Shown: positions 1 to 8,846 of the stretch, piece after piece
Layout: each line of letters starts with the position of its first letter
Numbering within the stretch: position 1 is the first letter of the stretch
NCBI GenBank assembly: GCA_003212655.1
Contig: QCPF01000010.1
Location: 1 to 50,576, forward strand
Direction: 5' to 3'
Origin: Prochlorococcus sp. AG-436-D21
GTDB lineage: Bacteria; Cyanobacteriota; Cyanobacteriia; PCC-6307; Cyanobiaceae
DNA: 50,576 bases
The notes under the pieces: model-generated
Told to the model about the DNA's origin: nothing
Database searches by the model: none
Seen by the model: the letters and a program-made list of their open reading frames with translations, nothing else
Made by a program: the position numbers and the translations under genes

Positions 1-999
1 TAATCTTCCATAAAAAGATTTATCATAAACGTCCATTACTACAGGGAAAACCCTAGCTGCTGTTTCATTTGTTTTGTTAATAACAAACTGGTCGTAATCT
101 TTGGCATCTAAACCTAGTGAACTGTAGAAATCTTTTTTAACTCCCAAATCCCTTGCATACATAGTTGCAAATACAGCTAATAGAAAAAACCTAGACCATA
201 ACTTGGATGTTAATGGAAGATTATTCAAAAAATATCTAAATCTATGGAAGTAGTCAACTAGTGGGTGAGTAAAGGTAGAGCCGCCAATGGTAATTTTTTG
301 ACTTAAAGATTTAACAGTACGCGGCTGTGCTTTCATCAGAGCGTCAAAGAAATCTCCATGTCTATTTTCATCCTGACACCAATTTTCAAAATAATTAAAC
401 AGTGGAAAAATTTTGCTATCTGGATTTTTTTCAAGATGCCTATAAATTGCAATGTATCTCCAATAGCCTATTTTTTCAGATAAATAAGTAGCGTAAAAAA
501 TACTTCTTGGTGGAAAATAGGTGTAATCCTTATTTGCTGTTAAAAAACCTAAATCTAACTGTAATCCAAAATCACTCATAGATTTATTCAAGAAACCTGC
601 GTGTCTAGCTTCGTCTCTGGCCATATGGGCAAAACATTCAGCAAGAAGAGGGTTTTTGTCTTTAATCCTTTTGCTAAGCTCCTTGTATAGTAAAAAACCT
701 GAAAATTCTGATGTACAACTTCCTTCAAGAAAGTCAACAAAAAGTTCTCTTGTTTCAGGATCTAACTTTTCAGCAGCCCCTTCAAATTCACTATTTCTTA
801 CAAAATGATGCCTATTGTAGTCTTTCCTAAATTCCTCACATATCGCTTCTAATTCCTCTTCATTTATTGATAAATCCATATTTTCCATTGCCTCAAAGTC
901 TGTTGTGTAAAACCTGGGAGACAAAATTGTTTCCTTTGCTGGGGTTTTTCCTCTATTTACTTCTTTTTTATTTGTAGATTCAATAGTTGATTGGGACAT
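1..999 (-). CDS. acsF: Mg-protoporphyrin IX monomethyl ester oxidative cyclase (AcsF), C-terminus cut off by window edge
   Basis: This aerobic di-iron cyclase forms the fifth (E) ring of chlorophyll, converting Mg-protoporphyrin monomethyl ester to divinyl protochlorophyllide at the thylakoid. The reading frame opens at an ATG at 997-999 and runs without a stop to base 1, giving 333 residues; the family is usually somewhat longer, so only the C-terminal tail is missing. Rubrerythrin-like iron ligand motifs are visible: a Glu in the segment EFSGF (about residue 98), DEARH at 129-133 and DENRH at 210-214. The product is the oxygen-dependent enzyme, as expected for a cyanobacterium. A short 80 bp gap separates it from the DUF2996 gene upstream on the same strand. 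The identification rests on recognised motifs and overall sequence and is firm. Confidence 0.95.
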   Translation of the reverse strand, partial: MSQSTIESTNKKEVNRGKTPAKETILSPRFYTTDFEAMENMDLSINEEELEAICEEFRKDYNRHHFVRNSEFEGAAEKLDPETRELFVDFLEGSCTSEFSGFLLYKELSKRIKDKNPLLAECFAHMARDEARHAGFLNKSMSDFGLQLDLGFLTANKDYTYFPPRSIFYATYLSEKIGYWRYIAIYRHLEKNPDSKIFPLFNYFENWCQDENRHGDFFDALMKAQPRTVKSLSQKITIGGSTFTHPLVDYFHRFRYFLNNLPLTSKLWSRFFLLAVFATMYARDLGVKKDFYSSLGLDAKDYDQFVINKTNETAARVFPVVMDVYDKSFYGRL

Positions 1000-1079
1000 A
1001 TTTAAATGTTTTGTTATTTCTATTATTTACTATTATTTGTATTTTCGAGGGAAAAGTTAACTTGGTGTTATTCTTTTTT

Positions 1080-1655
1080 TTAATTAACTCCTATCAATTT
1101 TTGTCCATTTAATCTCTGTAATACTCTTGAAATGATTAATTTGAGGGTTATCCTTTTTTCGTCAATAAGAAATGATTCAATAATGCTAGGTGTTTGATTT
1201 GGTTTAGATAAAGAAATACTTTTTAATGAACTTATGTCGTCCTGTTCAAAAGATAACCAAAAGTTGCAAGTATCTTTAATTTCACAATTAATAACCCAAC
1301 ATTTATCTCCTGCTATGGGTCTATTGGTGTTTTGGAGATCTATGTAATTTATTTCAAATCCTCTTTGATTAATCTCTTCTATTAAAGAAGGAATTAAATG
1401 AACATTGATAAATTCTTGAAAAGGCTTTTTCTCAATTGGGAGTTCTTTTTTGGGTTTTGGAATATTTTTAACGGGTATTTCATTTCCATTTTTTATGTCA
1501 ACTTTAGGAGCAGAATCATTTTGAGAAATAGAAGTATTTCCATTGATATCTAGTAATTGTGATTTAGGTTCTTTTATTTCTTCAGAATTGGATTTATTAG
1601 CATTGTCAGATATTTCATTAGTAACTTTATTATTTGGTTCTAAGTTCTCTTCCAT
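1080..1655 (-). CDS. DUF2996 family protein
   Basis: Cyanobacterial protein of unknown function, 191 residues. The first ~85 residues are low complexity, rich in Asn, Ser, Glu, Lys and Pro, and probably disordered. The conserved part runs from about residue 78 to the end: KKPFQEFINVHLIPSL, then a mixed alpha/beta stretch with GDKCWVINCEI, and the closing IDEKRITLKLIISRVLQRLN segment ending in GQKLIGVN, which I recognise as the DUF2996 signature. No signal peptide or membrane helix is visible, so it is probably cytoplasmic. It lies upstream of acsF on the same strand and could be co-transcribed with it. The family assignment is from memory of its C-terminal pattern; function is not known to me. 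Confidence 0.8.
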   Translation of the reverse strand: MEENLEPNNKVTNEISDNANKSNSEEIKEPKSQLLDINGNTSISQNDSAPKVDIKNGNEIPVKNIPKPKKELPIEKKPFQEFINVHLIPSLIEEINQRGFEINYIDLQNTNRPIAGDKCWVINCEIKDTCNFWLSFEQDDISSLKSISLSKPNQTPSIIESFLIDEKRITLKLIISRVLQRLNGQKLIGVN

Positions 1656-1715
1656 AAAAAATACTATTTAAAACCATTATAAATTAAAAAAACATTTTTT
1701 AATTAATTTATTTTT

Positions 1716-2159
1716 CTACCAATCATTATCAGCATTATCCCAATCATCCATATTATCTTGATTTGAATAATTTTGATCTTTTTTAAAATTATTATTATTC
1801 ATATTTTTGACTACTCTGTAATTAACAGAAATTGTTGGTTGAGTTTCTCTAATATCCCTTTGTGGCGGCATCTCAACGTTTGGTTCCATTTCTTCCTCAA
1901 CATTATTATTTACAAAATCATCTTCCTCATTTTCGAAAGTTTTTTTTCTGAAACTAGTACTAGTAATTGTTGTATTCAATAAAGTGCTTACAAATAAACC
2001 AGAAAAAAAAGAAATACTGATTAACTTACCTATACTTACTTCTTGAAGGCTCCATTTAAAGTATCTAAATGAAGTCTTCTGATTATTATTTGTATATAAT
2101 AAAATTTGAAAAATAATTATTAAAAAAAGAGTTAAAAGTAAATATTTTTTCTTAAACAT
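1716..2159 (-). CDS. small two-helix membrane protein, LapA/DUF1049-like
   Basis: A 147-residue protein with a basic start and a hydrophobic helix at about residues 5-22, a short polar loop, then a second helix at about 43-63 (IGKLISISFFSGLFVSTLL). The remaining ~80 residues are hydrophilic, acidic and Asn-rich, ending in a run of Asp, Asn and Trp. The helix-loop-helix pattern with a Trp before the second helix resembles the LapA/DUF1049 domain, but the match is weak and no enzyme motif is visible. Placed 56 bp downstream of zam on the same strand. Function unknown; the acidic tail would be cytoplasmic if the helices form a hairpin. Confidence 0.6.
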   Translation of the reverse strand: MFKKKYLLLTLFLIIIFQILLYTNNNQKTSFRYFKWSLQEVSIGKLISISFFSGLFVSTLLNTTITSTSFRKKTFENEEDDFVNNNVEEEMEPNVEMPPQRDIRETQPTISVNYRVVKNMNNNNFKKDQNYSNQDNMDDWDNADNDW

Positions 2160-2225
2160 AATTATAAAAAGTTATATTAAATTTTTTTTGTCAATATTTC
2201 CATAATATATTTTGTGAAGATTTAC

Positions 2226-4448
2226 TTATGTTAATTCTAAATCAATTTGATATTTAAGAATATCGACTTTTATTATTTTTACTTCTATTGCATCTCCAAC
2301 TTTATATGATTTTTTGGATTTTCTTCCAATTAATAAATTTTGCCTTGACCTGTATTCATACCAATCATTATTAAGAGTGCTTACGTGTACTAAACCCTCT
2401 AAATTTAGTTCTGATATCTCAACAAAGAAACCATATGTTTGCACTGATAAAATAAACCCATTATAAATATTACCTAGTAATTTTTCTGCTTTTCTTACTT
2501 TTTTTATATTTATCATATTAGATTTATATTGGTTAACTTTGTACTTGAATTCATTAAGTTTATCTATCACAAACTTGTTAAATAATAGTTCTAGATTTTT
2601 TGAAATTGATGAATTAAATATATCCCAATTTACTAATTCTAATGAATTACTCTCAGATATATTAATTTCATTTATATTATTTTTCTTTGACTTCTTACCA
2701 TTTATTATCATATTAAATATACAGTACTGATTTATAAGATTTGTGAAGTCAAATCCCGGAACCGTCCATGGAGTAATAAATAATTTTTCTGATTCATCAT
2801 TATCAGGATCTTTAGATATCAACCTTATTTCATTTTCCTTAAATTCATTAATTAGAAGTTTATATAAGATTCTTTTTTTATTATCATCGTCACATAATTT
2901 AATTACTTGACTAAATGTCAAATTCCCATCTTCATTAAGCTCTACATCATTATCAATAAATTCTGAATATTTGATAATTTCATTAGCATTGACGTAATCT
3001 ATTCCATTTGAGATGTATCCAGCACTTTTTAAGCCATATTGATTTGAATGTTTGAACCATATTAAATTAGCTTCATATAATATTGGTGAAAGGTAAGTTT
3101 GGCAATCTTCTTTATTTAATGATTCAAAATATCCTTTTGAATATTCAGCAGGATTGTGAATAAAAAATTCTTCTAGTGCTTCAATCTTATTCAGTGGCGC
3201 GGGGATTTCCACCTTACCCTTTAAAAGATGGTTTTCTCTGAATGAACATGCAATTTCTAGTATTTTATCTAAATCGTCGACATGTTCCTTTATAGGTTTT
3301 AATACCCGAGAGGTTATTCTTGATTTGCTTTTTCTAGATAGAAGCGCGTCAGTATGATCACTTCCAACAATAAGAGCGCATTTTACTAAAGTAAGATGAA
3401 ACGACCAATCAATTATTTTATTATCACTATTTAAATTGACACAGAGGCTTATTGCTTCATTCGTTTCACCAAATTTAAATTCAGAATTATTTCTTATGGT
3501 TTGACCAAGGTAGTTTTGCCAATCATTTAATAAGGGTAATGATTCAAAGCCTTTGAATAATATTTCTAGTGATTTTTTACTATTTAGATCTACTCTTTCT
3601 GCAAGATTATTTGTATGTATCCATAATTTAGTATTTTTATTTTTTCCCTGCTCTATTTGAATCATTGGGAGCATTGGATAATTATTAGAATTCCAACTTT
3701 TGAATAAATAAGAGTTTTTATCTGTAAGGTCTATCCTCTCCCTTTGTTCTATTTTTTTTGATTCAACATGATTTAATTCGGATGATTTAACGATATTGCT
3801 TTTAGATAAAACAAAGTCTGTATCATAGTCTTCATTATTGTTTAGTTTTAGTTCTTGTATCACATGTCCTAGTCCTTCTTCTTGACCAATGGGGAATCTA
3901 TCAATCTCAACTTTTACTATATTCTTATTGTCTGGATTGAAAGTGTATTTTTTATTCTCTTTTGGAAGTTTTATTTTAGAAAGGATCCTATCGTCTATTG
4001 GGATTGCATATACATCATTATTTATTATTTCAACTTTAGAAAGAAGTATTTGATTTGATCTTTCAAGAATACAATCAACTATTCCCTCAGGTGATCTTCG
4101 TTTATAACCCTCTTTTATTATCCTTACTAAAACTTTATCTCCATTCCATGCATAGTTAAGTAGATTTTCTTTAATATAAATATCTTCTTTGTCTTTTCCC
4201 CTTACAGCAAAGCAATAGCCTTTGCTACTGCATCTTATTTTGGCGACAAGACGATCACTATCTTTTATGCAGGAATATTCATCATCTTCATTTTTATTAA
4301 TTATTTCAAGTTTTTCTAGAGCTGTTAAAGCAATATCTAATTTATCCTTATCAGATTTCTTTGTTATTTTTAATAATCTGCATAATTTTTTATATTCTAA
4401 TCTTTCTGACTGATTAAGATTATCAATTATTGAGGATGCTGTGAACAT
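2226..4448 (-). CDS. zam: RNB (RNase II/R)-family protein Zam, active site degenerate
   Basis: A 740-residue RNase II/R relative of the cyanobacterial Zam type, named after acetazolamide resistance. Order of parts: N-terminal helical, winged-helix-like segment (about 1-60); cold-shock-type RNA-binding region (about 60-220); an RNB-like core (about 240-640); and a C-terminal S1 domain over the last ~75 residues (LGNIYNGFILSVQTYGFFVE, EGLVHVSTL). The length is normal for RNase R-type proteins. The catalytic Asp cluster expected right after the LTD segment (a D-x5-6-DxDDA pattern) is absent: the equivalent stretch around residues 245-265 reads FKSWNSNNYPMLPMIQIE. RNA binding is therefore plausible, but hydrolysis by the usual mechanism is not. 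An active RNB protein is encoded separately at 19086-20270. Confidence 0.8.
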   Translation of the reverse strand: MFTASSIIDNLNQSERLEYKKLCRLLKITKKSDKDKLDIALTALEKLEIINKNEDDEYSCIKDSDRLVAKIRCSSKGYCFAVRGKDKEDIYIKENLLNYAWNGDKVLVRIIKEGYKRRSPEGIVDCILERSNQILLSKVEIINNDVYAIPIDDRILSKIKLPKENKKYTFNPDNKNIVKVEIDRFPIGQEEGLGHVIQELKLNNNEDYDTDFVLSKSNIVKSSELNHVESKKIEQRERIDLTDKNSYLFKSWNSNNYPMLPMIQIEQGKNKNTKLWIHTNNLAERVDLNSKKSLEILFKGFESLPLLNDWQNYLGQTIRNNSEFKFGETNEAISLCVNLNSDNKIIDWSFHLTLVKCALIVGSDHTDALLSRKSKSRITSRVLKPIKEHVDDLDKILEIACSFRENHLLKGKVEIPAPLNKIEALEEFFIHNPAEYSKGYFESLNKEDCQTYLSPILYEANLIWFKHSNQYGLKSAGYISNGIDYVNANEIIKYSEFIDNDVELNEDGNLTFSQVIKLCDDDNKKRILYKLLINEFKENEIRLISKDPDNDESEKLFITPWTVPGFDFTNLINQYCIFNMIINGKKSKKNNINEINISESNSLELVNWDIFNSSISKNLELLFNKFVIDKLNEFKYKVNQYKSNMINIKKVRKAEKLLGNIYNGFILSVQTYGFFVEISELNLEGLVHVSTLNNDWYEYRSRQNLLIGRKSKKSYKVGDAIEVKIIKVDILKYQIDLELT

Positions 4449-4521
4449 GATCTTAAATGAAATTATAAATTAATTTAGAGTTACACACTTCATTATTACA
4501 CCTTATTATCCAAGCTTAAAA

Positions 4522-4833
4522 CTAATTATTTTCTTTCTCTTCTTTTTCTTCTTTTTCAATAGTGAAAGAGTTGATAAAAAGCCTTATACCAATGATAAAA
4601 AATGTAATTGAGGCAATTGACTTAAGAACTACTTCGGGTAAAAAACTTGAAATAGAACCGCCTGTTAAAGCTCCTAGTAAACTTGCAAAAACAAGTGCTG
4701 AAGAAGATCCTAGAAAAACTGCTAGTGGTTTATTTGAAGTGCCGCTTATAGTTAAAGTAGCCAGTTGAGTTTTGTCACCTAATTCAGCTATGAAAACGGT
4801 TAGAAAAGTTGATAGTAATAAACTTAAAACCAT
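4522..4833 (-). CDS. UPF0016/Gdt1-family half-size Mn(2+) exchanger subunit (Hmx-type)
   Basis: A 103-residue membrane protein with one copy of the UPF0016 signature E-L-G-D-K-T at residues 17-22, followed by ATL, and about three predicted helices. Full-length family members (Mnx, Gdt1) carry two such repeats in one chain, and the motif Glu and Asp are thought to bind Mn(2+) or Ca(2+). Here the repeat stands alone. Its start ATG directly follows the stop codon of its sister gene at 4834-5160, so the two halves are translated in tandem and very likely assemble as a heteromer (known as hemi-manganese exchangers in cyanobacteria). The expected role is export of Mn from the cytoplasm to the thylakoid lumen or periplasm. 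The C-terminus ends in an acidic Glu/Lys run. Confidence 0.88.
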   Translation of the reverse strand: MVLSLLLSTFLTVFIAELGDKTQLATLTISGTSNKPLAVFLGSSSALVFASLLGALTGGSISSFLPEVVLKSIASITFFIIGIRLFINSFTIEKEEKEEKENN

Positions 4834-5160
4834 TTATAAATAATTTTTGAATGTTTCATAAGCTAAAAATATACTTATCAATATCATTAAAGCACCAGTT
4901 GATAAGGCAAATTTGCTAGGAGATATTTTTTTTGATACCCATTTACCAATAAGAACTCCTACTATGCTAGAGCTTATTAATGCTAGAGAACTGCCAAAAA
5001 AAACAATTATTGGCTTGCCCGATTCTGCAGAAAGCATCAATGTGGCTATCTGTGTTTTATCGCCAAGTTCAGCAATAAAGATTGTTGTAAAAGTTGTTAT
5101 AAATATAGAAAAAAAACTTTTTTCTAAATTGTTTGTCTTTTTTTCTAATTTACTATTCAT
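4834..5160 (-). CDS. UPF0016/Gdt1-family half-size Mn(2+) exchanger subunit, partner of the next gene
   Basis: A 108-residue membrane protein with an N-terminal polar extension of about 15 residues, then a helix carrying the signature E-L-G-D-K-T at residues 31-36, and two further hydrophobic segments. It is paralogous to the 4522-4833 product, with the same motif followed by a short loop, GSS and further helices, and corresponds to the other half of a two-repeat Mn exchanger. Its start overlaps the last 4 bases of the YkgJ-like gene upstream, and its stop abuts the start of the partner, so the three genes form a translationally coupled operon. Substrate is inferred from the family; the sequence alone cannot separate Mn from Ca. 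Confidence 0.88.
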   Translation of the reverse strand: MNSKLEKKTNNLEKSFFSIFITTFTTIFIAELGDKTQIATLMLSAESGKPIIVFFGSSLALISSSIVGVLIGKWVSKKISPSKFALSTGALMILISIFLAYETFKNYL

Positions 5161-5504
5161 TTTCCTGAAACGGCAATTTTAAAAGTTTTCATCTCTTTAC
5201 TTTGGTATCCATAATTTGATGAAATATGTTGTTTGCAGCAATCTATTAAAAATTTATCACCAGATTTCAAATATCCTTTAAATGTAGTTGAAAATTCATT
5301 TACTCGGCAAAAATGTGGTCTGGTTTCGTAAATTAAGCATTTTTTATTTTCTCTGTCTAGGTTTTTACACCAACCGTCTCTATCAGTCATCGAATTTATC
5401 AAAGCTATATCTTCTTTGTTAAGTTTGTCAGCCAAGTCACTTCTTTCGTTCAAGTCGAATTTACAACAAGCTCCACATTTTTCTATACATGTCCATGATT
5501 TCAT
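5157..5504 (-). CDS. YkgJ/UPF0153-family Cys-cluster protein
   Basis: A 115-residue soluble protein of the YkgJ type, thought to coordinate zinc or an iron-sulfur centre through conserved cysteines. The N-terminal motif is C6-x3-C10-x2-C13-C14, followed by WCKNLD, KKCLIYETRP and FCRVNEF, which supply further Cys, and a paired CC later in the chain. No membrane segment is visible. It is the first gene of the run into the two half-size Mn exchangers, with a 4-base overlap to the first of them, which suggests a linked function in metal handling; that is inference from context. It is divergently arranged to the Psb30-like gene at 5587. Confidence 0.85.
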   Translation of the reverse strand: MKSWTCIEKCGACCKFDLNERSDLADKLNKEDIALINSMTDRDGWCKNLDRENKKCLIYETRPHFCRVNEFSTTFKGYLKSGDKFLIDCCKQHISSNYGYQSKEMKTFKIAVSGK

Positions 5505-5586
5505 AATTTAATTCAATCTTGTAACGTATCAGTACAGTTTCATCATTTATTTGTAAAAATAGTATCACAAAACATATTCATTAATC

Positions 5587-5664
5587 ATGGCAACACTTAT
5601 TCCTTTGGCTGTAGTTGCGTTAGCGGGACCAGCAATTATTGCTCTTGTATTTTACCGTAAATAA
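5587..5664 (+). CDS. psb30: Psb30 (Ycf12)-like photosystem II small subunit
   Basis: A 25-residue peptide of one hydrophobic helix ending in a basic tail (FYRK), opening at ATG 5587 and closing at TAA 5662-5664. The segment LAGPAIIALVFYRK matches the Psb30/Ycf12 pattern of a helix with an Ala-Gly-Pro turn and a positively charged C-terminus. Psb30 is a peripheral single-helix subunit of photosystem II near PsbJ and cytochrome b559. The peptide is shorter than in other cyanobacteria. A downstream HAD gene starts about 14 bp after its stop, suggesting co-transcription. It might be a different small photosystem peptide, since single-helix peptides carry little signal; hence the moderate confidence. 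Confidence 0.65.
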   Translation: MATLIPLAVVALAGPAIIALVFYRK

Positions 5665-5678
5665 AGAATTTCTTTTTG

Positions 5679-6440
5679 GTGACGTATCTTGAAGGTGTTT
5701 ATTGGGATTTAGATGGTACCATCGCAAATACTGAATTAGAGGCACATTTACCTGCTTTTAATAATGCTTTCAATGACCTTGCTGTTAATTGGAATTGGGA
5801 AACTAATGAATATATAAAACTTCTGAATATAAATGGGGGCAAAAATAGGATTGCTTATTACGCTAAATCAAATAATGATGATTTCTCAGAAGATTTAATT
5901 CTCAAAATTCATGAAACAAAGCAGTTTCATTATTTAGAAATAATAAAAAAAAATTGCGTTAGTTTGAAAACTGGTGTTTTTAGATTAATAAATGAATTAC
6001 ATAAAAAAAAAGTAAGGCAATTTATTGTTACTTCAAGTTCAAGAATTCAAGTCAATTTACTTGTTGAATATCTTTTTAATGGCTTCAACCCTTTTGAGTT
6101 CATTATTTCAAGTGAAGACGTTGAATTTAAGAAACCAAATCCATTGCCATATTTAAAGGCAATCCAATTAAGTGGTATAAACAAAAACAACTCAATTGTT
6201 TTTGAAGACTCCAATCCAGGATTGAAATCTTCCTTGGCAGCTAACTTGCCTACAATTTTTGTCCCTTCAAATATCCCAATTGTTCTTGAGGAAAATATTA
6301 AATTAGATTGTATTTTAGACAGTCTAGGTGATGAGAATAATGTGGCAAACGTAATTAAAGGCCCTAAACTAAAAAAATCATATGTTGACTATAGTTTTCT
6401 ATGTGATTACTTAGTATCTTTTAGTAATGCAAAAAACTAA
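5679..6440 (+). CDS. HAD-superfamily hydrolase (CbbY/beta-phosphoglucomutase-like)
   Basis: Cytoplasmic HAD phosphatase or phosphoglycolate-phosphatase-like enzyme of about 253 residues. Motif I is DLDGTIANTE near residue 11, with both Asp present; motif II is VTSSSR; the motif III Lys lies in FKKPNP; motif IV is EDSNPG. An alpha-helical cap sits between motifs I and II, as in the CbbY/GPH group. Two starts are possible, TTG at 5676 and GTG at 5679; I chose GTG, which is the commoner start. It lies about 14 bp after the Psb30-like stop and overlaps the start of the Ycf20 gene by 14 bp, so the three probably share a transcript. The substrate cannot be told from sequence. Confidence 0.88.
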   Translation: MTYLEGVYWDLDGTIANTELEAHLPAFNNAFNDLAVNWNWETNEYIKLLNINGGKNRIAYYAKSNNDDFSEDLILKIHETKQFHYLEIIKKNCVSLKTGVFRLINELHKKKVRQFIVTSSSRIQVNLLVEYLFNGFNPFEFIISSEDVEFKKPNPLPYLKAIQLSGINKNNSIVFEDSNPGLKSSLAANLPTIFVPSNIPIVLEENIKLDCILDSLGDENNVANVIKGPKLKKSYVDYSFLCDYLVSFSNAKN

Positions 6441-6753
6441 TTTTTCAAGAATCACCTACCAGTTAAATAATTTATTTTTTGGTTTTCTAAGTGATACTTG
6501 GAGGACAAAATCTATTGGTCTAATTTCTGTTTTGACAGGTTATTTTTTGTTCGCAAATTTTCTTACAAAATTTATATCTGAAGGTAAAAATGAGTTAATT
6601 ATGGTCCCAATAATTATTGTTTTTATTGAAATTATTATAAGAATTAAACCTATCGCAAGTTCAAAATTTTATTATCTATGGACCGTAGTTGATAAATTAA
6701 GAATTGGTGCAATTTATGCTGTTATACTTGAGGCATTTAAATTAGGATCTTAA
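6427..6753 (+). CDS. ycf20: Ycf20 (DUF565) family membrane protein
   Basis: A 108-residue protein of the Ycf20/DUF565 family, shared by cyanobacteria and plastids. It has a short N-terminal part, a WRTKSIGLISVLTGYF segment that starts the first membrane helix, a second helix around residues 60-75 (IMVPIIIVFIEIII), and a conserved C-terminal region (DKLRIGAIYAVILEAFKLG). A plant homologue has been linked to photoprotective quenching; the cyanobacterial role is not established to my knowledge. The gene starts inside the HAD reading frame (14 bp overlap) and ends 4 bp before the convergent rpmF. Confidence 0.82.
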   Translation: MQKTNFSRITYQLNNLFFGFLSDTWRTKSIGLISVLTGYFLFANFLTKFISEGKNELIMVPIIIVFIEIIIRIKPIASSKFYYLWTVVDKLRIGAIYAVILEAFKLGS

Positions 6754-6757
6754 AAAG

Positions 6758-6928
6758 CTACTCTTCTTCTTCTTCTTCAATAGGATAAACGAAACCTTGA
6801 GCTTTCCCAGTTAAAACTGATTTACCTAGAGATATAGCTTTTTGAGCTGCTATTGCCGCTTTACCTTTCCAGACAGCATGTCTTTGGTTCCTTTTGCTTT
6901 TTGATTTTTTCTTCTTTGGTACAGCCAT
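6758..6928 (-). CDS. rpmF: 50S ribosomal protein L32
   Basis: A 56-residue basic protein starting [18 protein letters not shown] and continuing [17 protein letters not shown], the standard L32 N-terminal block. It ends in a run of six Glu, which is longer than usual and gives the protein an acidic tail. The Cys pairs of zinc-binding L32 are absent, as in the usual cyanobacterial type. Start at 6926-6928, stop TAG at 6758-6760. It is convergent with ycf20, only 4 bp away. Confidence 0.95.
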   Translation of the reverse strand: MAVPKKKKSKSKRNQRHAVWKGKAAIAAQKAISLGKSVLTGKAQGFVYPIEEEEEE

Positions 6929-7059
6929 TCTGTTTCTTTATTTCCATATAATAATATAACCTTTAACTGGTTATCTCCAAAACTTTTGAGTATATTTTGT
7001 TTATATACGTCAATTTTTTAAATAAGTATATATGCTTTATTAATCACTTATAAAGATTA

Positions 7060-8814
7060 GTGTTTAGATCAAAATTCTCATATTCAGATTCTAAATCAAG
7101 TTATTCGGATCTTCTAGAAGATATAGAGACGGGGAAAATAGAATCAATATTTTTTTATCCAAGGCAGCGAGAAATTGATGTTCTGTATAAAAATGGCGAT
7201 AAATTTAAAATACCTATCCTTTACAACGATCAATTAATTCTTGAAAAGGCTACTGAAAATAAGATAGATCTAACTATTAACAATAGTAGAAAAGAAGCCT
7301 CAGCTGCTAATTCATTTGCTTCAATAAGTCTTTTCCTGATTTTCATATTAGCTATAGTCTTAATCTTGAGGAGCACATCAAAATTGGCTTCCAGAGCTTT
7401 TGGGTTTACCAAAAATCAAGCTAAATTTGTAACTATTGATGATGTAGAAACGAGATTCGATGATGTAGCTGGCGTCCCTGAAGCTGCTGAGGAATTAAAA
7501 GAGGTAATAACATTTTTGAAAGAACCAAAGAAATTTGAAAATCTTGGAGCAAAAGTTCCTAAGGGAGTTCTTCTAATTGGCCCACCAGGAACAGGTAAAA
7601 CATTATTAGCTAAAGCAATTGCTGGTGAATCGGGAGTGCCTTTTCTCTCAATATCGGCATCAGAGTTTGTAGAACTTTTTGTTGGTGTTGGAGCAAGCCG
7701 AGTTCGCGATCTGTTCTCTAAGGCTAAGGAAAAATCTCCTTGTATAATTTTCATTGATGAAATTGATTCTATTGGTAGGCAAAGAGGGTCTGGGATCGGA
7801 GGTGGAAATGATGAAAGAGAACAAACCCTTAATCAACTTCTAACCGAATTAGATGGTTTTGCTGATAATTCTGGGATTATTGTTTTAGCAGCAACAAATA
7901 GACCAGATATTTTGGATGCAGCATTATTGAGACCAGGTAGATTTGATAGGAAAATTGAAGTAATGCTTCCAGATTTAGATGGAAGAAAAAAAATTCTTTC
8001 AGTTCACTCACTTTCCAAACCACTTTCATCCGAAGTTGACTTAGGATATTGGGCTTCTAGAACAGTTGGATTTTCGGGAGCAGATCTTGCAAATTTGATG
8101 AACGAAAGTGCAATTCACTGTGCTAGAGATGAATCTAAATTAATCAGTGATCTTCATATAGAAAATGCTCTTGATAAAATTACCATCGGCCTGAGAAGTT
8201 CATTAATAACTTCTCTAAATATGAAAAAAATTATTGCTTATAACGAGGTAGGCAGAGCGATTGTATCTGCTGTGAGGAATGGAATTGAATCAGTTGATAA
8301 GATTACGATTTTACCTAGATCTGGATCTATAGGAGGATATACAAAAATATGTCCTGACGAAGATGTAATTTCTAGTGGATTGATTTCAAAAAAATTATTA
8401 TTTTCAAAAATTGAAATTGCTCTAGCTGGGAGAGCCGCTGAAATGATAGTTTTTGGTAAAGGTGAAATTACACAATGCTCCTTAAATGACATATCTTATG
8501 CGACAAGTATGGCAAGGCAAATGGTTACAAAATATGGATTTTCAATTATTGGTCCAATTTCAATGGATTCTGATAATAATGAAATGTATTTAGGAGATGG
8601 ATTATTTAGAAGAAAGCCTCTCATAGCAGAAAATACCAGTTCTAGAGTAGATAATGAAATCATAAATATTTCTAAAATTTCATTAAATAATTCAATAAAA
8701 ATATTGAAAAAAAATAGAGTCTTACTAGATAAATTAGTTGATATACTTTTAAATCAAGAAACTATAGATAAAAAAGTTTTTAAATTAACAACTTCTAAAT
8801 TGTTGAAAATTTGA
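7060..8814 (+). CDS. FtsH-family AAA+ protein with lost protease motif (FtsHi-like)
   Basis: A 584-residue FtsH homologue. The AAA+ part is intact: Walker A GPPGTGKT at 174-181, pore loop FVGVG, Walker B FIDEID at 231-236, and the second region of homology [20 protein letters not shown]. The C-terminal peptidase domain aligns throughout, but the zinc motif HEAGH is replaced by NEVGR (residues 395-399), so both zinc-binding His are gone, while the third ligand Asp in the segment [14 protein letters not shown] (477) is kept. The N-terminus begins in the extracytoplasmic domain ([15 protein letters not shown]); the usual first membrane helix is missing and only one helix (about 86-104) remains. 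The start is GTG at 7060, with an in-frame stop 9 bases upstream. It is probably an unfoldase or a partner in hetero-hexamers. Confidence 0.9.
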   Translation: MFRSKFSYSDSKSSYSDLLEDIETGKIESIFFYPRQREIDVLYKNGDKFKIPILYNDQLILEKATENKIDLTINNSRKEASAANSFASISLFLIFILAIVLILRSTSKLASRAFGFTKNQAKFVTIDDVETRFDDVAGVPEAAEELKEVITFLKEPKKFENLGAKVPKGVLLIGPPGTGKTLLAKAIAGESGVPFLSISASEFVELFVGVGASRVRDLFSKAKEKSPCIIFIDEIDSIGRQRGSGIGGGNDEREQTLNQLLTELDGFADNSGIIVLAATNRPDILDAALLRPGRFDRKIEVMLPDLDGRKKILSVHSLSKPLSSEVDLGYWASRTVGFSGADLANLMNESAIHCARDESKLISDLHIENALDKITIGLRSSLITSLNMKKIIAYNEVGRAIVSAVRNGIESVDKITILPRSGSIGGYTKICPDEDVISSGLISKKLLFSKIEIALAGRAAEMIVFGKGEITQCSLNDISYATSMARQMVTKYGFSIIGPISMDSDNNEMYLGDGLFRRKPLIAENTSSRVDNEIINISKISLNNSIKILKKNRVLLDKLVDILLNQETIDKKVFKLTTSKLLKI

Positions 8815-8846
8815 TTTAATTGTTTTAAATTAAAAAAAATATTTTT

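Noticed and set aside
7416-7754. Long antisense ORF of 112 codons on the minus strand inside the FtsH-like gene
   Set aside because: It is the shadow of the strongly conserved AAA+ coding frame; the plus-strand protein has clear Walker motifs and the antisense product has no family likeness.
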